The notes below the pieces were generated by a model, which made no database searches, was not told the origin of the DNA, and saw only the letters and a list, made by a program, of their open reading frames with translations. DNA of 64,000 nt from Fusarium oxysporum f. sp. lycopersici 4287 (lineage: Eukaryota; Ascomycota; Sordariomycetes; Hypocreales; Nectriaceae): positions 2,601,571 through 2,665,570 of the forward strand of contig NC_030991.1 of assembly GCF_000149955.1 (NCBI RefSeq), read 5' to 3'. The position numbers were made by a program, and so were the translations under genes. Shown here piece after piece: positions 20,825 to 32,124 of this stretch (position 1 is its first letter; every line of letters starts with the position of its first letter).

Positions 20825-21708
20825 ACGTACATGATAAGCGAGTGTCTCAGACAAGCGAGTGTCTCGGACAAGCGAGTGTCTCACTGTACTGTGTTACCTA
20901 AAAACAGCTTACCTTATAACACTTTTTTAGCTAAAATAAAATAATGGAAAATATTAAAAACTATAGTTTTAAGTAGTAACGTATATGATAAGCGAGCGTC
21001 GCAGACAAGCGAGCGTCGCAGTATACTGTGCACCTAAAAGCAGCTTACCCTATAGAGCCCAAAAGTTTAAATAAAATAGTTAAAAATCTAAAAAAAAGTA
21101 GTTTTAAAGTTAGTATAGTTAACTAGGTAAAAAAGTATTTTTTAAATATTTTTATCTACTTTATTTCCTATATAAAACCTTAAAACACAGTGTATAGCAC
21201 AGTATAAATAGACTTTTTAATATAACTCTATTAAGATAATAGGTATAATTTCTATAAAGATTATACTTAAATATATAATAGTTAGGTATATTATATTATA
21301 ATTTGAACTAATTTAAAGCTAAGTAGACTTTTTGAGAGCAGTTTAAAAAAGTCCTTTTAAGGTGAAAAATGGCTTGCAACGCTCGCTTGTCTGCGACGCT
21401 CGCTTATCATGTACGTTATAGCTTTTAAAACTAAGATATTATTTTTTAGATTTTTTTTAATATTATATTATATCAAAATCCTGTTAAAATACAGTATAAA
21501 TAGATTTTCTTTAATAACTCTATAAATAATTTAGCTATAATTCTCTTATAAAGTATATAGCTTTCTTATATAGATAAAAGTAAGTTATACAGCTTTTAGC
21601 TTTTTTAAACTTAGCCTGAATTCTATATAAGCTTTGTAAAGTCAGCTTTTTAGGTGTAAAGTGACGTGGGACACTCGCTTGTCTGAGACACTCGCTTATC
21701 ATGTACGT
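20825..21708. mobile_element. MITE B1, containing MITE C
   Basis: It is flanked by TA (20823-20824, 21709-21710). The left end is ACGTACATGATAAGC followed by three copies of GAGTGTCTC with AGAC/GGAC-AAGC spacers. The right end is the inverse with two copies, one degenerate. Without MITE C it is about 444 bp and AT-rich, with no coding capacity. It sits in the hAT-2 BED-finger coding region. A second copy (B2, 45803-58745) confirms the limits. Confidence 0.9.
20979..21416. mobile_element. MITE C, nested in MITE B1
   Basis: The 438-bp AT-rich element is flanked by TA (20977-20978, 21417-21418). The left end is ACGTATATGATAAGC then GAGCGTCGC twice with 17-bp period; the right end is the inverse. 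The body starts AGTATACTGTGCACCTAAAA, closely like the MITE B and D bodies. The uninterrupted sequence AAGTAGTATAGC occurs in B2 at about 51988-51999, showing the empty site. Confidence 0.92.
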
Positions 21709-21963
21709 TATATCACGGTGTTTGCGTTTGGCGTGGTATATGGCGTTGTGTCGTTTGGGGTATGACCAGGCCTGATCAGAAGAACAGAGAAGGCATTCAT
21801 CAACCATTGGTCCCTTCGTTCTGCGCTTCCCTGATGGTCCGGACTGGCCTTTTTTGGGATATGTCGCACGGAACATGCAATCGAAGTTCAGGACCTCAGA
21901 TGATGCTGATTCTACATCAATAGTAAGGTCAATAGTCATCTGGTGCTGTAATGAAGAAGCCAT

Positions 21964-23110
21964 TATTAAGAGTAGCAGAGGCACAAAATAATACAGCGTA
22001 TTATATCTACACACTTGAGTGGTGTTTGAGAGATTCCAATACTATAAACATGGGGAAAATCGGATGTTGTCAGGCGATAACGTGCCATCCGACCAGTCAG
22101 AGTGTGCAGCTTATCCTGATATCTATACTGACATGAACTTACGGACAAATTGTTCAGCTGCCTGCCTGGGAGGGATTTGATGAAGGGTCATGTGCTGAGG
22201 ATTATATAATTATATAAAAGTCCGGAGACTACTCTTTTGCTGGTCCTGTAATATATGGCAAACTCCGAAATCCACGAGCAGTTCCTTGGAGGTTGGTAAC
22301 TCGGCAGACCTTCTGATCGGGGAGCCGGGCTTCTGTGATATAGTCTTATTGATCAGACAACCTCTATTTACTGACTTAAGACGTCTCGCGCTTTCGGGCT
22401 ATGCGCACTGATTAAATGTTGACGTAACCGCACAGACCTCCTTCACAATCATCACCATCAGTGCTAGGATCATTGTGCAGACAAAATTCAGACCATGGTG
22501 ACCAGCCAATCACTACCTTACGTCCTGATCACAGTACTCCCACGCAAGATTCTAGTCCGTGCTAGCATTTTGCCGACCCACCACAATCCCTGGACCCTGG
22601 AGCATTCAATGAACCCCGCCATTGTATGCACACAGTGCATCTCAGCCGCAAATCTTTACGATTGCAACATGCTCTGCTCCGCGAGTTGGAAGAGACAGAA
22701 TATGGTTCTAGACTCTCAGAGTAGGTGAGTCTTAGTGGCTGCGATCTCCTGATTTTATATAAACAGAGCATGATGATATGACCGGGCCATCAATACCCAA
22801 CAATGAGGCCCGTGATTGAGGCTCTGTATGAATTTGGCCGCATTTCATAATGGCACCAGTAGCCACTGTATCATGGGATTTCAGGCTCGGTTCTAGCCAG
22901 CCGTATTCCCAAAGTCTCTGGCAAATGAGCATAAATTTCATCTATCTCGACTGAGGATTTGTTTAACTCGACCTTCTTCAGTTAACATACCAGATTCCAC
23001 TACAGTTTAGTTCTGAAATTATTCTCCTACGCTGGGCATTGGATAGCCCCTCCTGAACCCTCTACTGTTACAAACTCTATCAGAACTATCCCATCCACTG
23101 CCCTGCAATT
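21964..23110. other. Intergenic, no gene recognised
   Basis: About 1.1 kb downstream of the hAT-2 start. It must contain the right end of hAT-2, but no inverted repeat partner could be found. No convincing coding sequence was recognised. Confidence 0.4.
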
Positions 23111-23338
23111 ATGTCCCAGAGAATCTACTCCGAAGTACCTACTACTGTCATTAATGACAAGGACCTGACCTATGAAGGCGAGGCGCTCAGCGCTTTACAC
23201 GAAAGAGCCCGGAGCGAGGCAATCAGGACGGCGCAAAGTCATAACGCCACCCCCAGATATGCCGCAGTACAAGGTTTGCACCAATCAATACCTTCACGAG
23301 AAGGCAAGGCTATTAACCAACTATCGATATGGGCATAG
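23111..23338 (+). CDS. Hypothetical small protein
   Basis: An ATG-initiated frame of 75 residues (MSQRIYSEVPTTVINDKDLT, then EGEALSALHERARSEAIR) is preceded by a pyrimidine-rich leader (CCATCCACTGCCCTGCAATT) of fungal type. The start context and charged helical composition look gene-like. The end drifts into less convincing sequence, so a 3' intron or truncation is possible. I do not recognise a family and assign no function. Confidence 0.3.
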   Translation: MSQRIYSEVPTTVINDKDLTYEGEALSALHERARSEAIRTAQSHNATPRYAAVQGLHQSIPSREGKAINQLSIWA

Positions 23339-23538
23339 GAGATGCAGCACTCCCGTGCAAAAGCTGCATGGAGTTTTCCTGGTAGCAATTAAAATTGAAT
23401 CCTATTGATATAAATCGCCTCTGTAATATTGATGATAATCGTGTAGCGTAGGGTTGCAAGTAAGAATAGCTATTATCAATGGTTCTTACATCAAGGACAA
23501 TTACGCCTGTATCTTGACAAGTAGGATACCCTTGATTG

Positions 23539-24545
23539 TCATCTAATAAATGGCGTTAAGCGATATTGGAAATTGAAAACCATAACCCTTAACTTGACAA
23601 TTTTGGTATTGCTTCTCAAGATATTCCTAGGACCAATTCTCTTCTTGGCCGACATCAGAGCCTCATACCTATCCCCAAAAGCCGTCTTCAGATCCAGCTC
23701 TCCATCATCCAAAAATCCCACAGAAGCAAGCTCAAGAATACTCTTGGGGTCCTGCTCAAGAAGCTCTTGCTTCAAGGCCAAAGTCCACTGGTCTGTCACC
23801 TTGGACGGAGCTTCTTCGGGCGATGCTGCGATGATCCTCAACCAGTAGTGATCAGAGCCGGGCGAGAAGACGGATTTTTATGCATGGCTTAGGTCCCGAT
23901 GAAACTGGAAGAAAAAGCCAGGACTGGGGATAGTGTCGTTGTACTTGGCCAGGATCTTAACCATCTTGGGTCTAGGAATCTTGAAGTTGAGAGTCCGCGC
24001 TCGACCGTAAACACCATAACCAGCCGTCTCATCATTCTCGTCACAGTGAGTGGATTATGAGTTCGCGTTGACGATGTGTATGTCGCATGTACTCAGAGCT
24101 TCAATCTGGCCTATCCACTTGCGGCCCTCCTCGTGGTCATCATCTACCCAAGGGCATGACACAGAGAAACCGTTACCGATGCGAGGATCGCTACTCCAAC
24201 GGGCTGCGAGGACAACCAGTTCGGGAAATCTTCAGCGCTGAAGAGTTTGTGGTAACCTTCAGCGAAGGTAGCCTAGGCTGCTTGATTGTTTCTCGACCCA
24301 AACGCAAAGGTACCTTCAAGCACCCGTGAGAAGAGCATGAATTAGCATCATATGGATATAAGTAACTCCAGAGTCCAAGCTTAGACTCACCTCTTTCAAC
24401 GTGTACACTTTGATGGTCAACTCTGCGAATGACTCCGAAACTACCACCTCCATCTTGCAATGCGATCAACTCATCACCAGATGCATCAACAAGCGCACCT
24501 TCTACGTTGACGTACTTTGCTCCGTCAAGCTGATTAACCCCTAAT
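23539..24545 (-). pseudogene. FAD-linked oxidoreductase (BBE type) pseudogene
   Basis: Reading leftward, LIALQDGGGSFGVIRR matches the glycine-rich end of the FAD-binding PCMH domain. Then, in a shifted frame, TIKVYTLKE is followed by a GTGAGT donor. Further on GYGVYGRARTLNFKIPRPKM and IPSPGFFFQFHRDLSHA appear. A TAA follows shortly, and the C-terminal part at 23539-23841 has FGDRYEALMSAKKRIGPRNI, the pattern of the berberine-bridge-enzyme C-terminal segment. Enzymes of this family oxidise varied small molecules, often in secondary metabolism. The N-terminal half, including flavin-attachment residues, is absent or unrecognisable. Frame breaks and lack of a start show that it is dead. Confidence 0.5.
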
Positions 24546-24905
24546 CTACATTGTAGAGATAAAGGGTCGTACTGGCCTAGTGTTACTCAACCGATGTACC
24601 AACTGAAGCATTGGATGTAGATTCGCGGTTGTCCATATTCGTGACAGTACGGTCGATGTTTCTCATGTTGTTGTGATGTGTCTCTGCTGATCCAAAGCTT
24701 TTGCTAATTCCCTAGTAATAATCCAGCTCTAAGTTTTCCTAATATCAATGGTTCCCGAGTTCCTTCCTACAACAATTCAAAGACTCGTCTTCATTATAGA
24801 ATTAGATCGGCCGTCCGGCTCCAGTGAATCCACAGTTTCCCAGTTCATCCGGAAGGGTAAGGTAGCAGTTGTCACAATGCTGGGCTCATAGCTGCTGCCA
24901 GAAAA

Positions 24906-27894
24906 CAGTGCTGGATAGCCACGCTATGAAACTGAAACTGGGGGGAGTTTCAGTTTCACGAAACCGGGCGTCAGTATAGTTTCAGTTTCATATGAACCGG
25001 TTTCAGTTTCATACGAAACAATATCCAGTTGCAGTCCAAATTTTTGACAAGCTCGGCATCGATATACTCCTTATCTCCAAGTACCCCAAAGATGTTTGGT
25101 ATTATCTGCCTACCTACACTACCAATTCCCTAGGCTCGCCATCACTTTCTGCCCTCTTACTCCTCTCTATATCTTCTTGGAGTATCCTTACAGCCGCGTC
25201 GATATCCTCCGCTTCCCTAAACACCCCTGCAAGAAGCGGCCTGCTCTTTCCCTTTGGAACGCTTATCCAACTTTTAATGCACTCACATGCCTCTACCATT
25301 TTGGCAGACATGCTACTTCTATCCCATCTAACCTGCCGTCTTGCGCCTGAGAAGGTTCGCTCTGCTTCCGTAGACATGGGGGGGGATGCAGAATATGTCA
25401 ATAGCCATACGGCAGAGGAGGGGGAAATTCTCTCGCTGGGTCGGTTCAAGCCACCACTGTAAGGCCGTTTGTTGTCCAATCCCAACCTGTGAGCCCTGCG
25501 AAGCATCATCAAAACCAGGCCATTAGAAGCCTTCAAATTACTTACATAAATAAAGCGGTCGAATTCATCCTTCACCTCACTCGCTGTGCTGTACACCTTC
25601 TGCCTCCAGCGATCAAACTCATCGAGTTCTTGCTCTTTCTCCTGTTGTTCATCTGGGAGCTGGTAGCTCTTGTAGTCTGTGGACCAGATCTCCCTTACAG
25701 CCTTCACGGCATTGCTGACCCAGGCTGGGTTTCTCTTCCACTGCTCACTCAGATAGCTCTTTCGGAGTGCTGGGTGGAGGAGAATACCGGCCACGTACAC
25801 CGGGGCTTGTTCGGTAAGCTGGTAATACTTCTCGAACTTTAGCCAAGCCACGTGAAAGCGCGTATAGAAGCGTGGGCCACTGAAAGCCCGGTTTTTAGTC
25901 CGCGTGAAGTGATGATGGAAGAAATCCATATGGGAGAGAACTTCATCGAGTGTATTCTCCCGGCCTTGGCGCACCGAGATCTGGTGGAATACTTGTAAGA
26001 ACGCATGAATATCTCCTAGTTCGTTCCAGTCGTTGTGGTCCAGTGCATCTTTCTCGATTTTGGCATGATTTTCTTGAATCCAATCCATGAACTTTGCCCG
26101 ATTCTCAATTGCCACGTCAATGAGGCGAAACCATGAATTCCAACGTGTGTCATTGTCCCTCGGCAAGGCCCTGCCAATCTCGGCCTTGAAGTCGTTGTAA
26201 ATGCTGGTAGAGCTCCTTGAATATATGCACAAGTTGTGAAGTTTCCCCAGAACACTAAACTCCCGCCATTCCTCGGTAGCTTGTGCCTTCGTAATAATGC
26301 CCCCTTCTTCTCTTTCGGATAGCCTGCACAGCCGCTCATACGCCTCATCAATCCCCTCTCTCTCATCCTCTTGAATCTTCTTTGCTTTACTCCGAAAGAG
26401 GAAGGCTTGAACGATGAGGTTCATGATGTGGCCACTGCAGCGTAGTCGCCTGGCAACCGGATCTAAACCATCAATCTCTTTTGCGATATCGTCAAGCATA
26501 GTGTCGTTAGCGTCGTGGTTATCCATCGTAAAGTAGCCAACCTTTCCTCTGAGATCGTACTCTTCGACAACCTCCAGGAAAGCCTTGGCTTGCAATTTCC
26601 CGTTGTGGCTTCCTTTGAACTCGCGCAGCGACAATAACGCTTGAGCGACTCCTCTCGTCTCCGCATCTACAAAATGGACCACGATTGCCTGGTATGCCGC
26701 CTTCTGTTCCGATGAGGTCCACATGTCAATGGTGAAGTGGACCATAGATGAGAGAGAATTATGAAGCTTCTTGACGAGTCCTTGTTTTTGTTGAGCGAAA
26801 GTCTTTTTGAGAAGCTTCGGCACCGCTCTGCGGCTGCGTAGGAGGACGTCCCGGGCCATATAGTTGCAGGAGAGTATAACAGCATGAAACTCGGGGTACT
26901 CGATGAATGTGTGGGCGATATTGCGAACCGCAAGAAGCCTGGCAAGTGCTTTCTCGAATGCAGGAATATTAATAGCGTTTGCCAAATATTTTTCCTCAGT
27001 AAGGTCTCGACTGGCTTGACGTTCCTCCTGCCTTCCGAACAAGTCCGTAATGGTGCCATGTTGCTGCTTCTTCAGATCCGACCTTCCCACATGCTCTATC
27101 ACCCGGATGCCATGAAAGTCCCGCAGGTGCTTGCGGGCTCGACTCAGGTTCGTCGTTATCGAATTAGGCTTTTTCGTGGAGTCGCAGTGCTTGCAGTACC
27201 AAATTTCGTGGTATGAGGTATCGCGAGCTTTCTCCCCTCTCTCTTCATAAGGGCCACGCGCCTCGTTCCAAGTGCTTTTGTTCGTACGGCCTTTGGCGCG
27301 CTTGCCAGCCCGATCAGAGAGAGAGAGTGATCCAATGTGTGCTTCGCGGGAACGGGAGAACCAGGAGAAGCAGACCCCAAGAGCTCATCAGAAGGCTCCG
27401 ATAACAAGGGAGCGGGCGAAGCTGATGACATGTTGTCGGACAATTAATTCCACAGGGATCAGTGATGGCACCAGTCAACTGATAAGAATTAACTAAAGAA
27501 CAAATGAAATTGAACCGCCATGTGTTCGGGCACAGCTATTTAAGCTCATGTCGTTAGGATTGGAGTCCTTGATGCGACAAGCTGGACGTAAAACCGGAGA
27601 CACGACTCCAAAGTACGGGCCGCGTTTCACATCCAGTCGCACGAACCTAGTGGTGATATGCGACACATATTTACTATTAGCAAGTTTCTAACTGCGTTGA
27701 AGGCATTTGGTTTGCAAAATTTTCTTGGTTAAGTACTAAGATATTTGGGACTCATCGGGCGTATATGAAACATATGAAACCGACTGAAACATATGAAACT
27801 GGGGGAGTTACTGTTTCATACGAAACCGGGTCCAGGGACTGTTTCAGTTTCATATGAAACAGTATGAAACAACACGCGTGGCTATCCAGCACTG
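24906..27894 (-). mobile_element. hAT-3 element
   Basis: The terminal inverted repeats CAGTGCTGGATAGCCACG (24906 onward) and its complement ending 27894 start with the CAG typical of hAT elements. Both subterminal regions are packed with GTTTCA/TGAAAC words (about 24927-25020 and 27765-27870), likely transposase-binding sites. No 8-bp target duplication is visible (CCAGAAAA left, CTGATAAC right). The right flank is a Pogo transposase fragment; the left flank is unrelated. Confidence 0.88.
25114..27443 (-). CDS. hAT-3 transposase
   Basis: A long frame (25114-27102) extends upstream into a BED zinc finger (EIWYCKHCDSTKKPN, then RARKHLRDFHGI). The serine/proline-rich N-terminus from ATG 27443 is in another frame; losing one CT from the (CT)6 repeat at about 27319-27330 would join them. 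The core shows FTIDMWTSSEQKAAYQAIVV, KVGYFTMDNHDANDTML and RRLRCSGHIMNLIVQAFLF. A canonical 50-bp intron at 25496-25545 (GTAAGT...CTTCGCAG) leads to LQWWLEPTQRENFPLLCR and MAIDIFCIPP, the true hAT dimerisation motif. An eight-C run (25378-25385 complement) then shifts frame to MSTEAERTFSGARR. It is either slightly damaged or correct in the genome with two sequencing errors. Confidence 0.85.
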
Positions 27895-28455
27895 CTGATA
27901 ACACGCCAAAGACCAGCCGTCACGTCAGAGACCTGGGGAAGAACAAGAGCCCCTCTACCAGAAGGCGGTATTCTGTGATATCAAAAGGGTTTGAAACCCA
28001 AGAGTCCAAGATCGCCTCTTTGAGCACCAGAATAGCCAGCCTGGAGGAGGAAGTGGCCGGTTGAGCAGAGGCAAGAAGAGAAAGGCGATACCGAACCCCA
28101 ATAAGAAATTTATCACGCTGGTAGAGGCTCTAGCAGCTGTTGACACTATTTCAGAGCCAAACGAAGCAATTGAAGGGGTGGATGTTGCTGAGGATGTGAT
28201 CGAGGTGGGAGTGATAGAAGAGGATGAGAGGTCAAATTCAGGGAAGGAAGAATTAGGTGTCGTACGCACCCGCACAGGGCGTGAGGTTAAAAGACCCAGA
28301 AAATATCAAAACAGATTCAATTTTGATCTAAATTTTAGTGATAAACTTATTTTTACTATTTTTATTAAGTTTTTCCCATGAGGTTAAAAAAGTGCATTAT
28401 GTATGGGGAAATCTTTTTTTCGCTGACCGGCAGGTGGGTATGACCGGCAGGTGGG
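27895..28455 (+). pseudogene. Pogo transposase C-terminal fragment with its right terminal repeat
   Basis: The segment encodes TPKTSRHVRDLGKNKSPSTR and RGKKRKAIPNPNKKFITL, matching the P3 transposase tail (TPQTSRQIRDLGLNKTPKTR, RGKKRKAVPNPNKRFMTL), with one frame change near 28060. It ends at about 28377. Downstream, 28420-28455 has two direct copies of GACCGGCAGGTGGGTA, an iterated terminal repeat ending at TA. hAT-3 cuts it at 27894; the 5' part is missing on the other side. Confidence 0.75.
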
Positions 28456-28519
28456 TACTGCATGGTAAATACATCCTTGGATAGTTATCTCCAGATTTCG
28501 CTTCTACTTCCACTTCCAA

Positions 28520-29422
28520 ATGACTTCACTTATTGACTGGGGCATTAACACTCAAGATGAGCCTCATTATGGGGAGACATGCCTGAAGGTCTACACCCAT
28601 GGGATTGGCACATTTCATCCAACACTCTCTATACCATCTGTGCAGTTCCTGAGCCATTGATATCGCCTTCTTCCTCTGAGTACTGCGTGAATGATGCTAT
28701 TACGGGCAGCATGGTGAATGATGAGGGACTGTACTCTGCACCGTTATCAGGATCTCTGTCCAGCACGCACGGCGTCGAAGAATATTTTCAACCTGCAAGT
28801 CGAATACAGCAAGCAAGCATGCGTGTACGAAGAGGCAAGCTTGGACATTCTGCAAGATCACCACGGAAGCTTAAGCATTGCCACTGAATCGATCCCAAAT
28901 TCGACTCCACCTGAGGCCGAACCTGCACTGCCCACTGGCGTGAAGGTCAGCGCTAGCATCAAGACCCACACGAATGCGGTTACAAAGGCTGAGGGGAAGA
29001 AAAGAAACAGACGAAAGCCCAGTGACAAAAAGAATGCAAGAAGGACGAAGACTGAACTCAACAAGGAAGAGAAAAAACGCTACATGAAGATTTTGGAGAG
29101 GAACCGAAGAGCTGCGGCGGATTGTCGTGCCCGAAAGCAAGAGCAACAAGACAAGTTGAACGCAGAGGTGGAGAAGCTCCAAGACCAGCACAAAGAGCTA
29201 TCTGCTTCCTGCAACGAGCTGAGGGAAACAGCTTACCAACTAAAGCTCGAGCTCCTGAGGCACGGCGACTGCGACTGCACCCTCATTCGGCGATATATCG
29301 CAAGTGAAGCGGTCAATTCTGTCGAAACTCTGATTTCGAAACAATCTCCCTTCAGCAGTCCCAACTGCATCACTGCCAGTGCCAGTAGCCCGAGACGAGG
29401 ACTGGGCGGAAATAACGGATGA
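28520..29422 (+). CDS. bZIP transcription factor, Atf1/AtfA-like
   Basis: The C-terminal part is clear: a basic region KKRYMKILERNRRAAADCRA followed by a leucine-zipper heptad run (KLNAEVEKLQDQHKELSASC, then ELRETAYQLKLELLRHGDC) and DCTLIRRYIASEA. The HGDCDC end resembles the ATF/CREB group of fungal stress regulators. The start is uncertain: ATG 28520 (MTSLIDWGINTQDEPHYGET) meets a stop, and a better middle segment (YCVNDAITGSMVNDEGLYSA) lies one frame away before returning to the zipper frame near 28790. Either small indels or an unresolved intron are present. A proline-poor, K/R-rich linker (KKRNRRKPSDKKNARRTK) provides a likely nuclear localisation signal. Confidence 0.7.
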
Positions 29423-30062
29423 ATAAACCACCTGGCATGTTCCCATGAAACTGGAGTCTAGTGGCTGTTTTAGTGGTAGATGCTGCTGATGAGTCTCTTA
29501 TCATGTTATGGTCTAGGACAAGGGATGCAGGATGAAGGGACGGGCGATTGCGACAGGAAAAGATGATTGATTTTGTTCGTACTGTGGGCATTAATGGTGC
29601 ATTGAAGTGACACCAATAAGGGTGGAACAACTCGTTATATCGTCATAGGGTAATTAGCCAAACTTTGAATACAGCAGCTTGGCCAATAATTGATGTTGGA
29701 CGCTGGGACTAGTTCAACAGCCGTCAGCCACCGTACGTTAAGTTAGCTGATAACAGATAAGCGATGTAACCATCGGGATCTGTAAAAACATTGGGTACCG
29801 CTGCCTGAGATGATGGACATCGAACCATGGCCAGTCAGATTGGTTAGCTTCTTCAGACCGAGATCGAGATCACCAAGACCCTGATGGTGATGAAACGCAC
29901 GAATCGCAAACGCAGACAGCTATGTATATTGATATCAGGTGATGTGGCTTGGCTGCATCTCACCACTATTCGACATTATCGTAATCAACGCCATGCCCCG
30001 ATAAGTCTTTAGTTTTGTCGGGTAACCGGATGCAACTCCTGCAGGGCCTCGACCCTCGGCTA
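29423..30062. other. Intergenic region 3' of bZIP gene
   Basis: No gene, RNA or repeat is recognised. Confidence 0.4.
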
Positions 30063-30320
30063 TCCCTTTGAGTGCCACAGCCCTTAGGCGGGGTCACGAC
30101 AGGGGTATAGAGCCAACCAAGATAAATGAAACTAACGGTACTTTTCCACACATACTAATTTGTATGATGGTAAAAGTCCCAGCAGTTTTGATAGTTACAA
30201 AGAGCTACCTTACAGACTTGGCAAATCTCTTATGAACTTCCGGTACCCTGCACGTACTAACCTTATGACTAAGCTAAGTGGGGCGAGTGACTCTCCTAAG
30301 GGCTGTGGCACTCAAAGGGA
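30063..30320. mobile_element. Short inverted-repeat element (MITE), TA flanked
   Basis: A 258-bp element begins TCCCTTTGAGTGCCACAGCC and ends with the exact complement over about 27 bp, flanked by TA at 30061-30062 and 30321-30322. It has no coding capacity. Tc1/mariner type is suggested by the TA target. It is unrelated in sequence to the MITE B/C/D group. It lies 220 bp upstream of the first bHLH gene, where it could affect expression. Confidence 0.75.
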
Positions 30321-30541
30321 TAGCCCAGACGCGAGGAGAGTCGAGACCTCCCAGCACATTGAGGTAAGGTAGGTCGGAAAATATTGGGGAATAACACAAA
30401 TTGATGTGCCATATCACAAGCTTTGCGTATCACATACCAACGCCACCAGCTCCGGGCTGTTGTATATAATTCTTTGTGCCAGAGGCATTGAGCTAGTCTC
30501 TCCCCTTCAAGACATCGCCATCATTGGATGCACAGATTATT

Positions 30542-31558
30542 ATGAGCACCGCTGCTATTATTTCGGACTTTAACGTTTTCGAATGGGACGGAACGCCATT
30601 TTCCTCCAAGGTAAGTAGCGGTCGGTATTCGACAGATGCAGGACGACATGAACCCTTGTCGCATTTAGGTAATCTTCCAATCATTGCACAATTTCACCTG
30701 TCCGTGTGGCCAAGACACCGGTGCTCTCACAACACCTTGCCACCCCTCATGGCAGTCCAGGTTGACACCTCACTCACAGTCGACATTCGATAATATCCTC
30801 AGTCAATTCGAGCAGGGTAAGATGCCCATGGTCTTATCGAATGCAGAGAATGACCTTCTACAGACCCTGTGTTCCTCGATCCCTTGTACCGGGCACCTGG
30901 GTATTATCTTCGGCCAATCTCGCCCATCCCCAACATACCCCTCACCCAACCGCGACCAAACCCCTCTTCAAGTCAGCTGCACAAGACAGGAAAAGCCTCC
31001 TCTTGTATCACCAATAGTTGTATTGGGAATGATGACCTACCTGCACAGAGCGGAGAGGGGCCGCAGTCGAAGCATTCCATCAAGAACCTCGATTCATCCT
31101 GGGCCGACATGAACCAGGCAAAAGTCCTGCCGCCAGCACTTACTGCGGGGCTTTTGGAGCGACGCGACTCGACAACGAGCAATGAAGAGAGTCTTGTGGG
31201 CTTGGAAAAAACTCCCACTCAAGTGAAGATGCGCTCGGCATCACGCAGGCCAAAGAAGGTCGTCAAGAAACCCGCACTCCCTGCGCATGTCGTTCAAGCT
31301 AGGGAGTGCCATAACAATGTTGAGAAACAGTACCGCACCCGCTTGAAGCAGAAATTCGAGCGACTATTGGCTGTGCTCCAAGCTTCAAAGGCGAAAGACG
31401 AGTCCGGCCACGAAGAAGATCCGGAAGCACCGGGCTGTGGTTACAGTCGAGGGGAGGTGTTGGATTTCGCAAGGCAGCGCATCCTCGCCCTCGAGGAGGA
31501 GAACAGACATCTGTCTGATCAGATACAGCATCTGGACAGGGGCTTTACGATCGTATAA
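30542..31558 (+). CDS. bHLH transcription factor (three exons)
   Basis: Exons 30542-30610, 30669-30816 and 30864-31558 join in frame to 303 residues. Both introns have GTAAG donors and CAG/TAG acceptors, and the second join gives FEQDPVFLDPLYRAPGYYLR. The bHLH domain is near the C-terminus: basic region RECHNNVEKQYRTRLKQKF, helix 1 ERLLAVLQ, an acidic loop of about 20 residues (DESGHEEDPEAPGCG), then helix 2 SRGEVLDFARQRILALEEEN. NVEKQYRTRLK with H-E-R-type residues predicts E-box binding. A basic stretch (RRPKKVVKKP) precedes it. It is related to the second bHLH gene at 36287-37775. Target genes are unknown. Confidence 0.88.
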
Positions 31559-32124
31559 TGACACAAAAGAAGCTGGATGTCGGCAACGACAACATGTACA
31601 TAGGTAGTGCTATAAGATGTTTGTGGATGTGAGTATGGCAAACCACTCACTTATTATATGTATTTGCTTTGCTTTGCATGAGACACTTTGAGGTCCGTGC
31701 GCTCCACTTACCGCAACTGGCGGAACAACTGCTTTGCGGCGTAAAGGTTGTCCTGGTTGCTACATATCTTTGATGCTCGATAACAAGGCTAGCATCATCT
31801 GCCGGGCTCAAACTGGAGCCCGTGGAGAGTGCAAGCCTCCATATGCTAATCTTGAGACTAAAAGATACTAAATTCGACTGGAATTGGCAGACTATGATTA
31901 AGTTCCCTAGTACATCCGGCAGATAGTAAACTCTTTGTAACTGGTCAATAGAACACAGATTTGGTCCTAGTAGGATATCTAAACATTTTCTATCCGTCCA
32001 TCATATACATGGATCTGCTGTGGTCTTTCCAGTCTACAAGCGTTGGTAACAAAGTTATGAATACATACAGGGCACGTATCATGTTCTGCAAGGTACCATG
32101 CTGCGATACAATCAGAATGAAAAA
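31559..32124. other. Intergenic, no gene recognised
   Basis: 3' flank of the bHLH gene up to the LINE copy. The sequence bordering the LINE tail does not continue the LEA-like gene found at its other end. Confidence 0.4.

Larger units (their letters stand above)
18866..21963 (-). pseudogene. hAT-2 transposase, decayed, split by MITE B1
   Basis: The start ATG is at 21963 (MASSLQHQMTIDLTIDVE), followed by a BED-type finger (VDECLLCSSDQAWSY, then RHNAIYHAKRKH). MITE B1 interrupts it after RKHRD. It continues leftward from 20822 with SALRKVFNPQRYTESMVGLL and QDIMLSCNPAIEDLILTSSY, then the core QLGCHTGDNAASNETCL, with several stops and frame changes. The C-terminal part has YHALSGEFPIYATALLLDPS and PCLSRMAIDILSVPP and breaks off inside the dimerisation motif at about 18866. 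It is a different family from hAT-1. Not functional. Confidence 0.75.

Noticed and set aside
20825..21708. CRISPR-like array from the repeated GAGTGTCTC units
   Set aside because: There are only two or three units at each end in inverted orientation with a TA target duplication, which is a transposon end, and the genome is eukaryotic.
25114..27102. hAT-3 transposase as one intronless 662-residue protein
   Set aside because: The C-terminal part of that frame lacks the conserved dimerisation motif; removing a canonical 50-bp intron reveals it in another frame.
24906..27894. Eight-base target duplication for hAT-3
   Set aside because: The flanks CCAGAAAA and CTGATAAC do not match, so none is claimed.
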